From positions 372,001 through 436,000 of the forward strand of contig NZ_JACYXC010000002.1 in the NCBI RefSeq assembly GCF_016031615.1: DNA of 64,000 nt, given 5' to 3'. Source of the stretch: Streptomyces pactum. Lineage in GTDB: Bacteria > Actinomycetota > Actinomycetes > Streptomycetales > Streptomycetaceae. A program made the position numbers and the translations under genes. Positions 19,147 through 28,093 of the stretch are shown piece after piece (within the stretch, counting starts at the first letter, position 1; the number at the start of each line of letters is the position of its first letter). The notes beneath the pieces are model-generated. The model saw nothing but the letters and a program-made list of their open reading frames with translations, made no database searches and was not told where the DNA came from.

Positions 19147-19680
19147 CTACCTGCCGTAGGCGTCCTCGCGGGGAACGGGCCCGGCACCGGACCGGCGGCC
19201 GGGGCGGAGGGTGGCGTGCCGTTGTCCGGGGCCGGGTCCGCCCCGAGCGGCGAGGGCGTCGGCGACCGCCCCGGTGACGAAGGCGTAAACGGCCTTGTGC
19301 AGCACGTCGATGACGAGTTCCCCGCGGGGCCAGCTGGACGGAGGAGCGCCGACACCGGTGGCGTTCTCCAGGATCTGGTCGTTGGTGAGCCGCACGACGG
19401 TGAACTTCGCCGAGGCGACCGGCCCGCGCAGACCGGCCTGGGCCATGACCGAGCGCAGCACACCGAGAACAGCGGCCTGGCCGAAGTGCATGGCCCGGTT
19501 CACCGCCAGGGGCTGCTTCCCCGGGTGTTCGGGCAGACCGGTCAGGCGTTGCAGGACCCGGGCCGGCACATGGGAGTCGGGCCGCCCGGTGAGAGCCTGT
19601 TCGAGTTTCTCGCCGAGCGTCATCACCAGGCCCCCGGCCGTTCCGGAGACCAGTCCCTGCCACAGCGCGCGTTTGATCAT
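19147..19680 (-). CDS. conserved hypothetical protein, membrane-associated N-terminus
   Basis: 177 residues. The N-terminus is a short amphipathic/hydrophobic segment (ALWQGLVSGTAGGLVMTLGE) rich in Gly. The middle has HFGQAAVLGVLRSVMAQAGL, then FTVVRLTNDQILENATG, and a second hydrophobic stretch near VIDVLHKAVYAFVTGAVADAL. The tail is basic and disordered. I recognise it only as a conserved actinobacterial protein. It is divergent from the DUF2243/CtaG pair, which hints at an envelope or respiratory connection. ATG 19680. Confidence 0.7.
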   Translation of the reverse strand: MIKRALWQGLVSGTAGGLVMTLGEKLEQALTGRPDSHVPARVLQRLTGLPEHPGKQPLAVNRAMHFGQAAVLGVLRSVMAQAGLRGPVASAKFTVVRLTNDQILENATGVGAPPSSWPRGELVIDVLHKAVYAFVTGAVADALAARGGPGPGQRHATLRPGRRSGAGPVPREDAYGR

Positions 19681-19824
19681 GCCAGTGCGGGTACCCGCCG
19701 ACCGTCGCCCCGACCCGCACTTCCGGTCGGCTCACCCGGATGCCCTGCCCGGCGGCCACGCCGCCGGTGCGAAGGGGTAGGCGTTCGGGCAGCACACGCG
19801 TCCATGCCAGGAAGGCAGGTCCTT

Positions 19825-20310
19825 ATGAGCGCACCGGCCCGGCCGCCGGCGGTCCCCGCCGCGCGGCCCGAGCAGCGCAGGTCGATGGTGGTGTGCGCGG
19901 TGATCGGGGCCGCCGTGATGGCCGCGGTGGACGAGATCGTCTTCCACCAGATCCTGGGCTGGCACCACTTCTACGACCGCTCCACCTCCGGCGTGGGACT
20001 GCTGTCGGACGGGCTGCTGCACACCGCCGAACTGCTGGCCCTGGTCGTCGGGTTCTTCCTCTTCGCCGATCTCCGCCGCCGCCGTGCCCTGGCCCCGGCC
20101 CACGCCCGGGCCGGATTCCTCCTAGGGCTGGGGCTCTTCCAGCTCTTCGACGGCATCGTGGACCACAAGCTGCTGCGCCTGCACCAGATCCGCTACGGCG
20201 TGGATGTCACCCCCTACGACTGGGCGTGGAACCTCGGCGGCCTGGCCCTGTTGCTGACCGGCGTGGCACTGGCCGTCCGTGCGGCCCGTCGCCCCGGGGC
20301 GGCGGAGTGA
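19825..20310 (+). CDS. DUF2243 integral membrane protein
   Basis: 161 residues with four predicted membrane helices. The conserved features of this family are visible: VDEIVFHQILGWHHFYD near residue 31 and LFDGIVDHKLLRLHQIR near residue 107, with acidic/histidine pairs at membrane boundaries that could bind a metal or haem. Function is unestablished. Its stop overlaps the start of the CtaG-type gene by 4 bases (GTGA), a common actinobacterial pairing, so a role in cytochrome oxidase assembly or copper handling is a reasonable inference. The ATG at 19825 follows AGGAAGGCAGG; ATG 19804 is an in-frame alternative. Confidence 0.85.
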   Translation: MSAPARPPAVPAARPEQRRSMVVCAVIGAAVMAAVDEIVFHQILGWHHFYDRSTSGVGLLSDGLLHTAELLALVVGFFLFADLRRRRALAPAHARAGFLLGLGLFQLFDGIVDHKLLRLHQIRYGVDVTPYDWAWNLGGLALLLTGVALAVRAARRPGAAE

Positions 20311-21155
20311 TCCTCGCGCATGTGCACCCCGGCACGGCCGTGGACCCCGGCCCGGCCGGACCGGTCACCGCGGCGGCCGGGCTGCTCGCGGCCGCCGTCT
20401 ACCTGTCGGCCGCGGCCCGCCTGCGGCGCCGCGGGGACGCCTGGCCCCGGTGGCGCGACGCGTCGTTCACCGCCGGCGGCGCGAGCCTGGCCTGGGCGGC
20501 GGTCGGCTCCTCGCCGGGCGGTCCCTTCACCGCCCACATGGTGCAGCACCTGGTCGCCGGCATGTTCGCCCCGCTGCTGTTCGTGCTCGCCAGCCCTGTG
20601 ACCCTGGCCCTGCGTGCCCTGGCCCCCGGCGCCGGGCGCAGGGCGCTGCTGGCCCTGGCCCACTCCCGCGGGGCCGGTTGGCTCCTCTTCCCTCCGCTGG
20701 CGGCCCTGCTGGATGCCGGCGGGCTGTGGCTGCTGTACCGCACCGGGCTGTTCGCCACCGCGCGGGAGGTGCCGTGGCTGCACGTCCTGGTCCACCTCCA
20801 CGTGATGGCCGCCGGGCTGCTGTTCACCTTCAGCGTCTGCGGGCTCGACCCGGTACGCCGCCGCTGGAGCCCGAGGTTGCGCGGGGCGATGCTGCTGGCC
20901 GCCGGCGCCGCGCACGCCGCGCTCGCCAGGAGCCTGTACGCGGCCGGACCGCCCGGCACCGCCTTCAGCGCCTCCGACCTGCACACCGGCGCCCAGGTCA
21001 TGTACTACGGCGGGGACCTGGCCGAGGCCGCGCTGGCCGTCGTCCTGGCCGGCTCCTGGTACGCGGCGACCGGCCGCGCCCGGACGCGCCGGGCCCGGGC
21101 GGACCGGAACGGGACCGGTGGGCACGCGCCGCGCCGGGACGTGAAGGTCGGGTGA
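20307..21155 (+). CDS. CtaG (Caa3-type) cytochrome c oxidase assembly membrane protein
   Basis: 282 residues, six or seven membrane helices. Family landmarks are FTAHMVQHLVAGMFAPLL, with the His that ends the second helix, WLHVLVHLHVMAAGLLFTF and the late DLHTGAQVMYYGGDLAEA. Caa3_CtaG proteins help deliver copper to cytochrome oxidase subunits in Gram-positive bacteria. The GTG at 20307 overlaps the DUF2243 stop codon. The C-terminal 25 residues are basic and cytoplasmic. Confidence 0.92.
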   Translation: MILAHVHPGTAVDPGPAGPVTAAAGLLAAAVYLSAAARLRRRGDAWPRWRDASFTAGGASLAWAAVGSSPGGPFTAHMVQHLVAGMFAPLLFVLASPVTLALRALAPGAGRRALLALAHSRGAGWLLFPPLAALLDAGGLWLLYRTGLFATAREVPWLHVLVHLHVMAAGLLFTFSVCGLDPVRRRWSPRLRGAMLLAAGAAHAALARSLYAAGPPGTAFSASDLHTGAQVMYYGGDLAEAALAVVLAGSWYAATGRARTRRARADRNGTGGHAPRRDVKVG

Positions 21156-21275
21156 GTGCTTCGCCGTCCCGACGCCGGCCGGCGATCGGCGGGCAGGTGC
21201 CAGGACGGGGAGGAGCGAGCGCCGGCTCCGGCGCGGGCCCCGGGCAGCTGCGCGGGCGAGTTGCCCACGCCGGCG

Positions 21276-22181
21276 TCAGAAATTCACGACGATCTTTCCC
21301 GCCAGGCCGCCCTCGGAGAACCGTGCGTGGGCGGCCCGGATCCGCTGGACACCGAAGGTGGAGTGCACCCGCAGCCGCAGGGAGCCGGCGTCGAGAAGTC
21401 CGGCCAGCTCGTTCAGCCCCGCGCCGTCCTCGCGTACCTGATGGACCGTGGTACGCACACCTCGTGAGGACAGGTCGGGGACCGGACCCGCCTGGGTGGC
21501 GATCGACGCGTACCGGCCGCCGTCGGCGACCGCCTCGGTCACGAAGGCCCCGAAGGTGTCGAAGACCGCGTCGTAGGCACGCTCCTTCAGCGCGTGGCGG
21601 TCGGTGGTGACGAGGCCGGCGCCGTGGTCGCGGGCGAAGACGAGCTGCGACTTCCGGGAGACCAGGGCATCCACCTCGGCGCCGCGGGCCCGGGCGATCT
21701 GCAGCGCCAGCCCGCCCACCGCGCCGGCGGCACCGGTGATCAGCAGCCGCTCACCGGCCCTGACGTTCAGCCATTCCAGCGTCTGCCACGCCGTCAGCCC
21801 GGGAAGCGGCAGTGTGGCGGCCTCGGCCAGGCTGACCGACCGCGGTGCGGCGGCGACCGCCCGGGCGGGGAGCGCGACCAGGGCGGCCCAGGTGCCCCGG
21901 CCGGAGCTGAGCTGATGCGACATCGCGATGACGCGTTCGCCGGTGCTCAGCCCGCTGCTGCCGCCGTCGACCACGATGCCGGCCAGGTCCCAGCCGAGTG
22001 TCATCGGCAGTGGCGGCGTTCCTTCGCCGATGGCTCCCTGCCGCGTCTTGTCGTCCACGGGGTTGATGCTGGTCGCGACGGTGCGGATCAGCACGTCCCC
22101 GGGGCCGGGCTCGGGTTCGGGAACGTCCACGAGGTCGAGGACGTCGGGGGCGCCGAAGCGATCGATCTGTATGGCACGCAT
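21276..22181 (-). CDS. NADP-dependent zinc-free quinone/alkene oxidoreductase (MDR family)
   Basis: 301 residues. GroES-like N-terminal domain (MRAIQIDRFGAPDVLDLVDV to about 120) then a Rossmann domain with LLITGAAGAVGGLALQIARA near residue 145, the AAxGxVG nucleotide motif of quinone oxidoreductases. The catalytic-zinc cysteine and histidine of alcohol dehydrogenases are absent. It should reduce quinones or enones with NADPH. ATG 22181 is preceded by AAAGGG. It is the last of a same-strand series behind the MFS and AhpD-like genes, but 338 bp with a hairpin separate it, so it has its own promoter. Confidence 0.92.
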   Translation of the reverse strand: MRAIQIDRFGAPDVLDLVDVPEPEPGPGDVLIRTVATSINPVDDKTRQGAIGEGTPPLPMTLGWDLAGIVVDGGSSGLSTGERVIAMSHQLSSGRGTWAALVALPARAVAAAPRSVSLAEAATLPLPGLTAWQTLEWLNVRAGERLLITGAAGAVGGLALQIARARGAEVDALVSRKSQLVFARDHGAGLVTTDRHALKERAYDAVFDTFGAFVTEAVADGGRYASIATQAGPVPDLSSRGVRTTVHQVREDGAGLNELAGLLDAGSLRLRVHSTFGVQRIRAAHARFSEGGLAGKIVVNF

Positions 22182-22519
22182 GTAAGGCCCTTTCCACCAC
22201 GGATGCCGACGCAGGGCCCAACACCGTTGATGATCAAGGGATTCCCGGTGCGACGACGCCGCGCACGCCGCACCGGCGGCGCACGGGACGGGACGCGCGA
22301 ACCGGCCGGCCCCGATGTCACGAACGGGCTCGGTACCGCCTGCGATCGCGACCTCGCCGCCGGGCGGGGGTCGTGGGTCGGCCCCGCCCGGGGACGGGGA
22401 CGGGACGAGGCCGCCGCCCGCGGGAGCGGGTCGGCGGCCTCGGTCGTTCCGGTGTGTCCGGCCGGCGGTGCAGGTGCGTGGTGCGTGGTGTGACCGGCCG
22501 GAGCGCGGTCCGCGGCGCC
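22182..22519. other. intergenic region with terminator
   Basis: 338 bp separating the MFS and oxidoreductase genes, both on the minus strand. It holds the hairpin at 22407-22441 and the oxidoreductase promoter; no gene is supported. Confidence 0.55.
22407..22441 (-). terminator. hairpin after the MFS transporter gene
   Basis: GAGGCCGCC (22407-22415) pairs with GGCGGCCTC (22433-22441). The loop itself contains CCCGCGGGAGCGGG, which can fold further. It lies about 80 bp past the MFS stop. Confidence 0.65.
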
Positions 22520-23782
22520 TCACGCGGCCTTGACCAGGGCCGACCGGTCGGTGTGGGGCGCCTTCACGGGCGCCGTCACGGCGTCCGGTCCGTCGTGGCG
22601 CGGCCACAGCAGAAGGGCACCGATCGCTCCCGCCGCGGCGAGGACGGCCAGGACGGACCAGGCGGCGGTGATTCCGGCGTTCGTGCCGAACCATCCGGCG
22701 ATGGGATAGGTGATCAGCCAGGCCAGGTGCGACAGGGAGAACTGGGCGGCGAACGCCTCGGGGATCGCGTTCCGCCCGACGGAGGCGCGCAGGACCTTGC
22801 CGGTGGGGGTGATGATCAGCGCCATGCCGGTGCCGATCGCGGTCCAGATGACCGCCGTGCCGGTCCAGGTGGTGAGGCCGGCCGCGATGAGCGTCACCGC
22901 GGCGGTCGTACCGCCGACGAGGACTGCGGCCCCGGTCATCATGACGGTGCGGGCGCTGATCCGGTCCAGGATGCGGGGCAGGACGAGGGCGGCCAGCAGG
23001 GTCCCGGTGCCGGAGGCGGCGAGCATCCAGGCGACGTCCGACTGCGAGCCGCCGAGCTCGTCACGCACGTGGTTGATGGTGCTGACGACGACGATCGACC
23101 CGGCCGCCGCGACCACGAGGTTGAGCGCCATGACGCCACGCAGGCGCGGTGTCCTGAAGAAGGTCCTGATCCCGGCCGCCGCCTTGTCCCAGGCCGTGGT
23201 GTGGGTGCTGGGGCGGGCGTCGGGGACGCGTGTCCGGGCGACGAGCAGGGCGGAGAGCAGGAATCCGGCGGAGGTGCCCAGGAACAGGTGGTCGAAGCCG
23301 ATGAACGTCAGGGCGACGGCCGCCAGCACGGGGCTGAGCAGACTCTCCATGGTGGAGGCGACCTGGGAGGCGGACAGGGCGCGCGTGTAGTCGGACTCGT
23401 CGGTGACGATGTCGGGGATGACGGCCTGGAACGTCGGGGTGAACGCGGCGGAGGCGGCCTGGAGCAGGCCGATCAGGACGTAGATGTGCCAGACCTCGCT
23501 GACCAGGGGCAGGGCCAGGACCACCGCGCCGCGGATCACGTCGAGGAGGACCAGGAGGGTCCGTCTGGGAAACCGGTCGACGTACGCGGCGGCCAGCGGC
23601 GCTATGACGACGTACATGACCATCTTGATGGTGAGGGCGGTGCCGAGGACCATGCCGGCGCGCGGGCCGGCGAGGTCGTAGGCGAGCAGGCCCAGGGCCA
23701 CCGTGGTCAGCCCGGTGCCGAACAGGGCGATGACCTGGGCGCTGAACAGATGGCGGTAGTCGCGGATGGCGAACAGACGCAT
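22520..23782 (-). CDS. MFS transporter (enterobactin-exporter/MFS_3-like)
   Basis: 420 residues with about twelve membrane helices. It opens MRLFAIRDYRHLFSAQVIAL, typical of the MFS_3/EntS-like branch, and the loop-2 motif AAAYVDRFPRRTLLVLLDV stands where MFS proteins carry the GxxxDRxGRR signature. It probably exports a drug or siderophore-like compound using the proton gradient; substrate unknown. ATG 23782 has GGAAGGAA upstream. The AhpD-like gene starts 92 bp upstream on the same strand, so the two may be one transcript. Confidence 0.9.
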   Translation of the reverse strand: MRLFAIRDYRHLFSAQVIALFGTGLTTVALGLLAYDLAGPRAGMVLGTALTIKMVMYVVIAPLAAAYVDRFPRRTLLVLLDVIRGAVVLALPLVSEVWHIYVLIGLLQAASAAFTPTFQAVIPDIVTDESDYTRALSASQVASTMESLLSPVLAAVALTFIGFDHLFLGTSAGFLLSALLVARTRVPDARPSTHTTAWDKAAAGIRTFFRTPRLRGVMALNLVVAAAGSIVVVSTINHVRDELGGSQSDVAWMLAASGTGTLLAALVLPRILDRISARTVMMTGAAVLVGGTTAAVTLIAAGLTTWTGTAVIWTAIGTGMALIITPTGKVLRASVGRNAIPEAFAAQFSLSHLAWLITYPIAGWFGTNAGITAAWSVLAVLAAAGAIGALLLWPRHDGPDAVTAPVKAPHTDRSALVKAA

Positions 23783-23870
23783 GGCGTGGTTCCTTCCGTG
23801 TCCCTGCGGTGGGGCACGGGCCCGGGGCGGAGGCCGTGCCCCACGCGCACAGGCGGGGGTGTCTTCGGGT

Positions 23871-24401
23871 TCAGGCACCGGTGGCGCTGTCCGGTGTGAG
23901 GCCGGCGAGCAGGTTGAAGGCGCCGGTGAGGATGTTGAGTGCGACGATGCCGACGACATCGGCCATCGCCCGGTCGCTGTAGCCGTGCTCGCGCAGCGCG
24001 TCGACCTGCTCATCGGTGATCGAGGACGGCTCGCGGTAGATCTGGAGGGCGAGGGCGATGATCGCCGCGGTCGCCGGATCGGCCGAGGTGCCGGCGCGGG
24101 CCCGCTCGATCTCGTCCTCGTCCACTCCGAGGGCGCGGGCGGCGCTGATGTGTGCGTCGAGGCACAGCCCGCATCCCTGCCGGGCCTGGACGGCGATCGA
24201 GATCCGTTCGCCGGTCCTGCGGTCGAGCTTGGCTCGTCCCATGGCCCGGCTGAGCTGGAGGTAGCCCCCCAGGACGGCCGGTGAGTGCGCCATGGTGGAG
24301 ACCATGTCGCCGATGTGGCCATGGCGGGAGACCAGGTCGGCGAGAAGATCACGAGAGGCGCCGACCGCCGTGTCGGGCGTGAGTCGGGTCAGGCGGGGCA
24401 T
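23871..24401 (-). CDS. AhpD-like carboxymuconolactone decarboxylase-family protein
   Basis: 176 residues, all-helical. The motif QGCGLCLDAH gives Cys77, Cys80 and His84, the CxxC-x3-H redox centre of AhpD-type alkylhydroperoxidases. The N-terminal half supplies the extra helices found in this subgroup. It is likely a thiol-dependent peroxidase or a small-molecule decarboxylase relative; the intact CxxC favours redox activity. ATG 24401 is preceded by GGAAGGAG. Neighbours are an MFS exporter downstream and a His-rich copper-linked gene upstream. Confidence 0.88.
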   Translation of the reverse strand: MPRLTRLTPDTAVGASRDLLADLVSRHGHIGDMVSTMAHSPAVLGGYLQLSRAMGRAKLDRRTGERISIAVQARQGCGLCLDAHISAARALGVDEDEIERARAGTSADPATAAIIALALQIYREPSSITDEQVDALREHGYSDRAMADVVGIVALNILTGAFNLLAGLTPDSATGA

Positions 24402-24513
24402 GACGCTCCTTCCGGTGCGGGGGACGGGGCCCGGGCGGCGGGCCCGGGCTCGACGGGTCGGGCCCCCGTGGCCGCGCCGGGTGACGCGGCCACGGATCAG
24501 GGGCGTCACTCCG

Positions 24514-25482
24514 TCAGTGGTGTGCGTGGGCGCCGTGGTGGTGGCTCCCGTGCCCGGACGCGGCCTGGGCCGCCGCGTCCGGGCCGGGGGAGGGCGCGGT
24601 GGTCCGCACCGTGAACTCGGCGGTCCGGACGGAGCCGTCGTGCTGGAAGTCCAGGTACAGGCGGTAGGTGCCGGCCGACGGCGCGACCGCCATGAAGGCG
24701 ATCTCGGGGCCCGGTGCGGTGGTGCCGTCACCGGGTTCGCCCTCCGGGTGGACGTGGAGGTAGCCCAGGTCGCCGACCCGCAGGGCCACCAGGTGCCCGT
24801 ACGCGGCCAGATAGGGCTCCAGGTCGGTGACGGGGTGGCCGTTCCGGCTGACGGTGAGGGTCAGCGCGCTCGCCTCACCGGGCACCAGTCCGCCGTCGAG
24901 GACCACGGTGTACTCGCCGACCCGTGCGGTCCGGTCCACCTCGGGGAGCGGGCGCGGGTCGTACGGTCCGGCGACCGCCACGTCGATGCCCAGCGTCATG
25001 GTCCCGTCGTGGCCGGCCGGGTGGATGTCGGTGAAGAATCTCCAGTCCCCCGGTTCCAGGGCCAGTTCGACGCTCCAGGTGCCCTTTTCGTCCCGCACCG
25101 GGTGCACGTGCTGGAACCCGGCCGTGTCGCGCCGGACGGCGATGAAGTGCAGCTCCTTCTCGTGCTCGGGCACGAACGCGGTCACCGCCCGCCCGTCGGG
25201 ACCGGTCACCCGGAAGCTGACCGTCTGCACGCCGGCGGGGAGGATCGTCGAGTCGAACTCCAGGGTGTATCCGTTCTCGGAGACCGACAGTCCGCCGGGC
25301 CGGGTTCCGCCGTGCCCGGCGTGCCCGGCGTGGCCGCCGTGGCCGGCGTGGCCGCCGTGGCCGGCGTGCCCGGCATGGTCCTGGTGGCCGGTGTGCCCGC
25401 CGTGTCCGGCGTGGCCGGTGTGCTCGCCGTGGCCCTGGTGGCCGTTGTGGTTGGTGTGGTCGTGGGCGGAGTGGTTCGTCAT
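24514..25482 (-). CDS. His-rich, probably copper-binding protein under a CsoR-type operator
   Basis: 322 residues. About the first 60 are a low-complexity His/Gly tract (repeats of GHAGHGGH, GHTGH, DHTNHN) and the last 20 are again His-rich, both obvious metal-binding tails. Between them are beta-rich Ig-like segments (GYTLEFDSTILPAGVQTVSF, FIAVRRDTAGFQHVHPV, YLHVHPEGEPGDG) with conserved HVHP motifs. I see no signal peptide, so location is uncertain. A perfect ATACCCC-N3-GGGGTAT dyad lies about 63 bp upstream of ATG 25482, pointing to copper-dependent control. It probably sequesters or chaperones copper. The family is annotated but uncharacterised. Confidence 0.8.
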   Translation of the reverse strand: MTNHSAHDHTNHNGHQGHGEHTGHAGHGGHTGHQDHAGHAGHGGHAGHGGHAGHAGHGGTRPGGLSVSENGYTLEFDSTILPAGVQTVSFRVTGPDGRAVTAFVPEHEKELHFIAVRRDTAGFQHVHPVRDEKGTWSVELALEPGDWRFFTDIHPAGHDGTMTLGIDVAVAGPYDPRPLPEVDRTARVGEYTVVLDGGLVPGEASALTLTVSRNGHPVTDLEPYLAAYGHLVALRVGDLGYLHVHPEGEPGDGTTAPGPEIAFMAVAPSAGTYRLYLDFQHDGSVRTAEFTVRTTAPSPGPDAAAQAASGHGSHHHGAHAHH

Positions 25483-25544
25483 GACGTCTCCCGGTGGTGA
25501 TGCGCCTTCCGGCGCCGTCCGATCAGCTCGTTGATCGGAACCAT

Positions 25545-25561
25545 ATACCCCCCAGGGGTAT
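25545..25561. promoter_or_regulatory. CsoR-type copper operator
   Basis: ATACCCC-CCA-GGGGTAT is a perfect 7+7 dyad in otherwise GC-biased DNA. It matches the known form of CsoR boxes (ATACCC...GGGTAT) controlling copper resistance genes in actinobacteria. It sits upstream of the His-rich gene. No csoR, copZ or copA gene is in the window. Confidence 0.75.
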
Positions 25562-25895
25562 TCCGGTAGCCCGGTGATCGAAAAGTTGCGACGGGGTTCG
25601 CCCAGGTGGGTCTCCACGGGCGGGCCGTTCACCGGCCGGCGTCCGTGGCCGCCGGTGTGTCCGAACGGCTGCATCGGCGGTGGACGCCTCGGCCGGCGGC
25701 CGAAGGAGCGGAGCGGGGCAGCAGCGACGCGCGGGCAGGCGAAGCGGTTCTGCCCGCCCCCCGTACGGGCGCGCCGTCGATTCCCCGCCCATCCCCGGAG
25801 ACGCGGGCATCTCCCGCCGGACGGCACGGCAACTGCCGCAGGCCGCCGGGGCCTTGACCTCTTTGGTGAGGCCTCCCGGAGGATCGCGGTCCGCG

Positions 25896-26642
25896 TCAGG
25901 TGGTGGGGCGGGCGCCGGGGGTGTGGCCGAACGTACGGCGGAAGACGTCGATGAAGGTGCTGGCGGAGGACCAGCCGCACCGGTGGGCGACGGTGGTGAC
26001 GGGGGTGCCGTCGGCGAGGAGCACCAGGGCGTGGTGGAGTCTGATCTGGGTGCGCCACTGGGGGTAGGTGAGGCCGAGGTCCTCGCGGAGCCGGCGGGAG
26101 AGGGTGCGGGCGCTGGCGCCGATCCGCTGTCCGAGCTCGTCCAGGGAACGGTTGTCCGCGGGATCGGCGCGCAGGATGTCGTGCAGTTCCCGGAGCAGGG
26201 GGTCGGTGGGGCTCGGCAGGTGCAGGGGCTGTTCGCGGGAGACGGTGAGCTGGTCGAGCAGCACGGCGCGCAGACGCCGGCGGGGCGGACCGTCGTTGTC
26301 GGGGGCGCGGGTGTAGGCGACGATGAGTTCGCGCAGGAGGGGGCCGACGGCGAGGACGGCCGGTTCGTCGAGGCCGAGGGGATTGATGGTGGCGGGCAGG
26401 CCGACGAGGTGGAGGTCGAGTTCGCCGTGGGCCTGGTGCCGGTGGACGGTGCCGGCGGGGATCCAGAGCGCGCGGGTGGCGGGGGCGACCCAGGAGCCGG
26501 CGTCGGTGGTCACGGCAATGATGCCCTGGCTGGCGTAGGCGATCTGGTGGTCGTCATGGCGGTGCGCGTCGATCTCGCCCCCGGACGCCAGACGCTGGGT
26601 CCGGGTCGGCGCGACCGGAGTGTGGCGGATTTTCTGCATCAC
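25896..26642 (-). CDS. AraC-family regulator with N-terminal cupin
   Basis: 248 residues. The N-terminal half is a cupin-like sensor (GGEIDAHRHDDHQIAYASQG, ATRALWIPAGTVHRHQ). The C-terminal 100 residues carry two helix-turn-helix units: DELGQRIGASARTLSRRLRE and VTTVAHRCGWSSASTFIDVF, ending FRRTFGHTPG. It is divergent from an exporter gene with 43 bp between starts, so it probably controls that exporter and itself. GTG 26642 or ATG 26639; there is no clear SD and a TAAATT box lies 6 bases upstream, so the transcript may be leaderless. Confidence 0.9.
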   Translation of the reverse strand: MMQKIRHTPVAPTRTQRLASGGEIDAHRHDDHQIAYASQGIIAVTTDAGSWVAPATRALWIPAGTVHRHQAHGELDLHLVGLPATINPLGLDEPAVLAVGPLLRELIVAYTRAPDNDGPPRRRLRAVLLDQLTVSREQPLHLPSPTDPLLRELHDILRADPADNRSLDELGQRIGASARTLSRRLREDLGLTYPQWRTQIRLHHALVLLADGTPVTTVAHRCGWSSASTFIDVFRRTFGHTPGARPTT

Positions 26643-26685
26643 CTGTCAATTTAACGAAAGCGCGACAGCACGTGGTTCTCCGAGC
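26643..26685. promoter_or_regulatory. divergent AraC/MFS promoter-operator
   Basis: The 43-bp gap contains TGTC-AATTTAACGAAAGCGC-GACA, a TGTC/GACA dyad around an AT-rich core that can also serve as a -10 region. It is the only place both promoters and the regulator site can be. Confidence 0.5.
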
Positions 26686-27882
26686 ATGGGGCGGGTGCGA
26701 AGGAATACAACGATCTCCCTGCTGGCCGCGGGGCACGCCTGCGTCGATGTCTACCAGGGCGCCGTCGCGGCGCTGATCCCGTTCTTCGTGGCCGAACGGG
26801 ACTACAGCTACGCGGTGGCCTCCGGCATCGTGCTGGCCGCCTCCCTGCTGTCGTCGGTGGCCCAGCCGGTGTTCGGCGCGCTCACCGATCGGTGGTCGAT
26901 GCCGTGGCTGCTGCCGGCCAGCACTCTGCTGGGCGGCGTGGGCATCGCGCTCAGCGGCCTGAGCGGCTCCTACGGGCTCACCCTGGCCTTCGTCGCCGTC
27001 TCCGGCATCGGCGTGGCCGCCTACCACCCGGAGTCCGCCCGGGTGGCCCGGATCGCCGGCCGGGGCAGCCACAGCGCGATGGGCTGGTTCTCCCTCGGCG
27101 GCAACATCGGCTTCGCCCTCGCCCCGCTCATGGTGTCGGTGGTCATCGGGCAGGGTTCCCTGCACCGGACACCGCTGCTGGTGCTGCCCGCGCTCGCCGG
27201 CGCCGCCCTGTGCGTGCCCGTCCTGCGGATGCTCGCCCGGTCCCGGGCCGGCACGTCCACGGCACCGGTGCCCCGGGCCGCCGACGACGTGGCCTCGTTC
27301 GTGAAGCTGTCCCTGGCGGTCGTCTTCCGCTCCGTCGTCTTCACCGGGCTGAGCACCTTCATCGCCCTCCACGCCCAGCAGCGCGCGCCGGGCGGCACCA
27401 CCGGCGGGACCGTCGCCCTGTTCCTGCTGTTCCTGGGCGGCGCGGTCGGCTCGGTGCTGGGCGGGAACCTGGCCGACCGCTACGGCCGGGTCCGTGTCTC
27501 CCGCTGGTCGTACCTGCTGTCGGTCGTCGCCGTCGCCGGAGCGGTCCACGTGCCCGGCCCGGCGATGTTCCTCTTCGTGGCCCTCACCTCCGCCGGCCTG
27601 TACGTCCCGTTCTCCCTCCAGGTCACCCTCGGACAGGACTACCTGCCCTCCCGCGTCGGCACCGCCAGCGGGATCACCCTCGGCCTCACCGTCAGCATCG
27701 GCGGCCTCGTCAGCCCCCTGCTGGGGCTCCTGGCCGACTCCACCTCCCTCCGGACGGCCCTCACCCCGCTGATCGCCATGCCCCTCCTGAGCTGGCTCCT
27801 CTTCCGTGCCCTGCCCGAACCCGCCGGCCCCGCGCCCCGGGCCGCCGTCCCCGCGCCCACAGCCGTGCGCCAGGACACGTAG
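26686..27882 (+). CDS. MFS exporter of the fosmidomycin-resistance (Fsr) type
   Basis: 398 residues, twelve membrane helices. The opening LLAAGHACVDVYQGAVAALIPF is characteristic of the Fsr-like branch, as is GIGVAAYHPESARVA in helix 4. Loop motifs GALTDRWSMP and GNLADRYGRVRV match MFS motif A. It probably pumps out a phosphonate-type or other drug by proton antiport. An AraC regulator is divergent and 43 bp away. The C-terminus is a short Pro/Ala tail. Confidence 0.9.
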   Translation: MGRVRRNTTISLLAAGHACVDVYQGAVAALIPFFVAERDYSYAVASGIVLAASLLSSVAQPVFGALTDRWSMPWLLPASTLLGGVGIALSGLSGSYGLTLAFVAVSGIGVAAYHPESARVARIAGRGSHSAMGWFSLGGNIGFALAPLMVSVVIGQGSLHRTPLLVLPALAGAALCVPVLRMLARSRAGTSTAPVPRAADDVASFVKLSLAVVFRSVVFTGLSTFIALHAQQRAPGGTTGGTVALFLLFLGGAVGSVLGGNLADRYGRVRVSRWSYLLSVVAVAGAVHVPGPAMFLFVALTSAGLYVPFSLQVTLGQDYLPSRVGTASGITLGLTVSIGGLVSPLLGLLADSTSLRTALTPLIAMPLLSWLLFRALPEPAGPAPRAAVPAPTAVRQDT

Positions 27883-28093
27883 CCCCGCGCCGGCCGGCGG
27901 GCCCGTACCCGTACCGGCCGGGGGTGCACGGCACGTGCGGACAGCCCGGGCGTCGTGACCCCGCACCGGTCCGCCGCCGCTTCTCCGGCGACACCCGCGC
28001 CTGGCCCCCGGGACCTCAGGAGCGCACCGCCCGGCGGCCGGCCGCGGGGCGCCGTCGTGTCCCACCGCCCCGCCCGGCGGACCGGTCCGGCGG

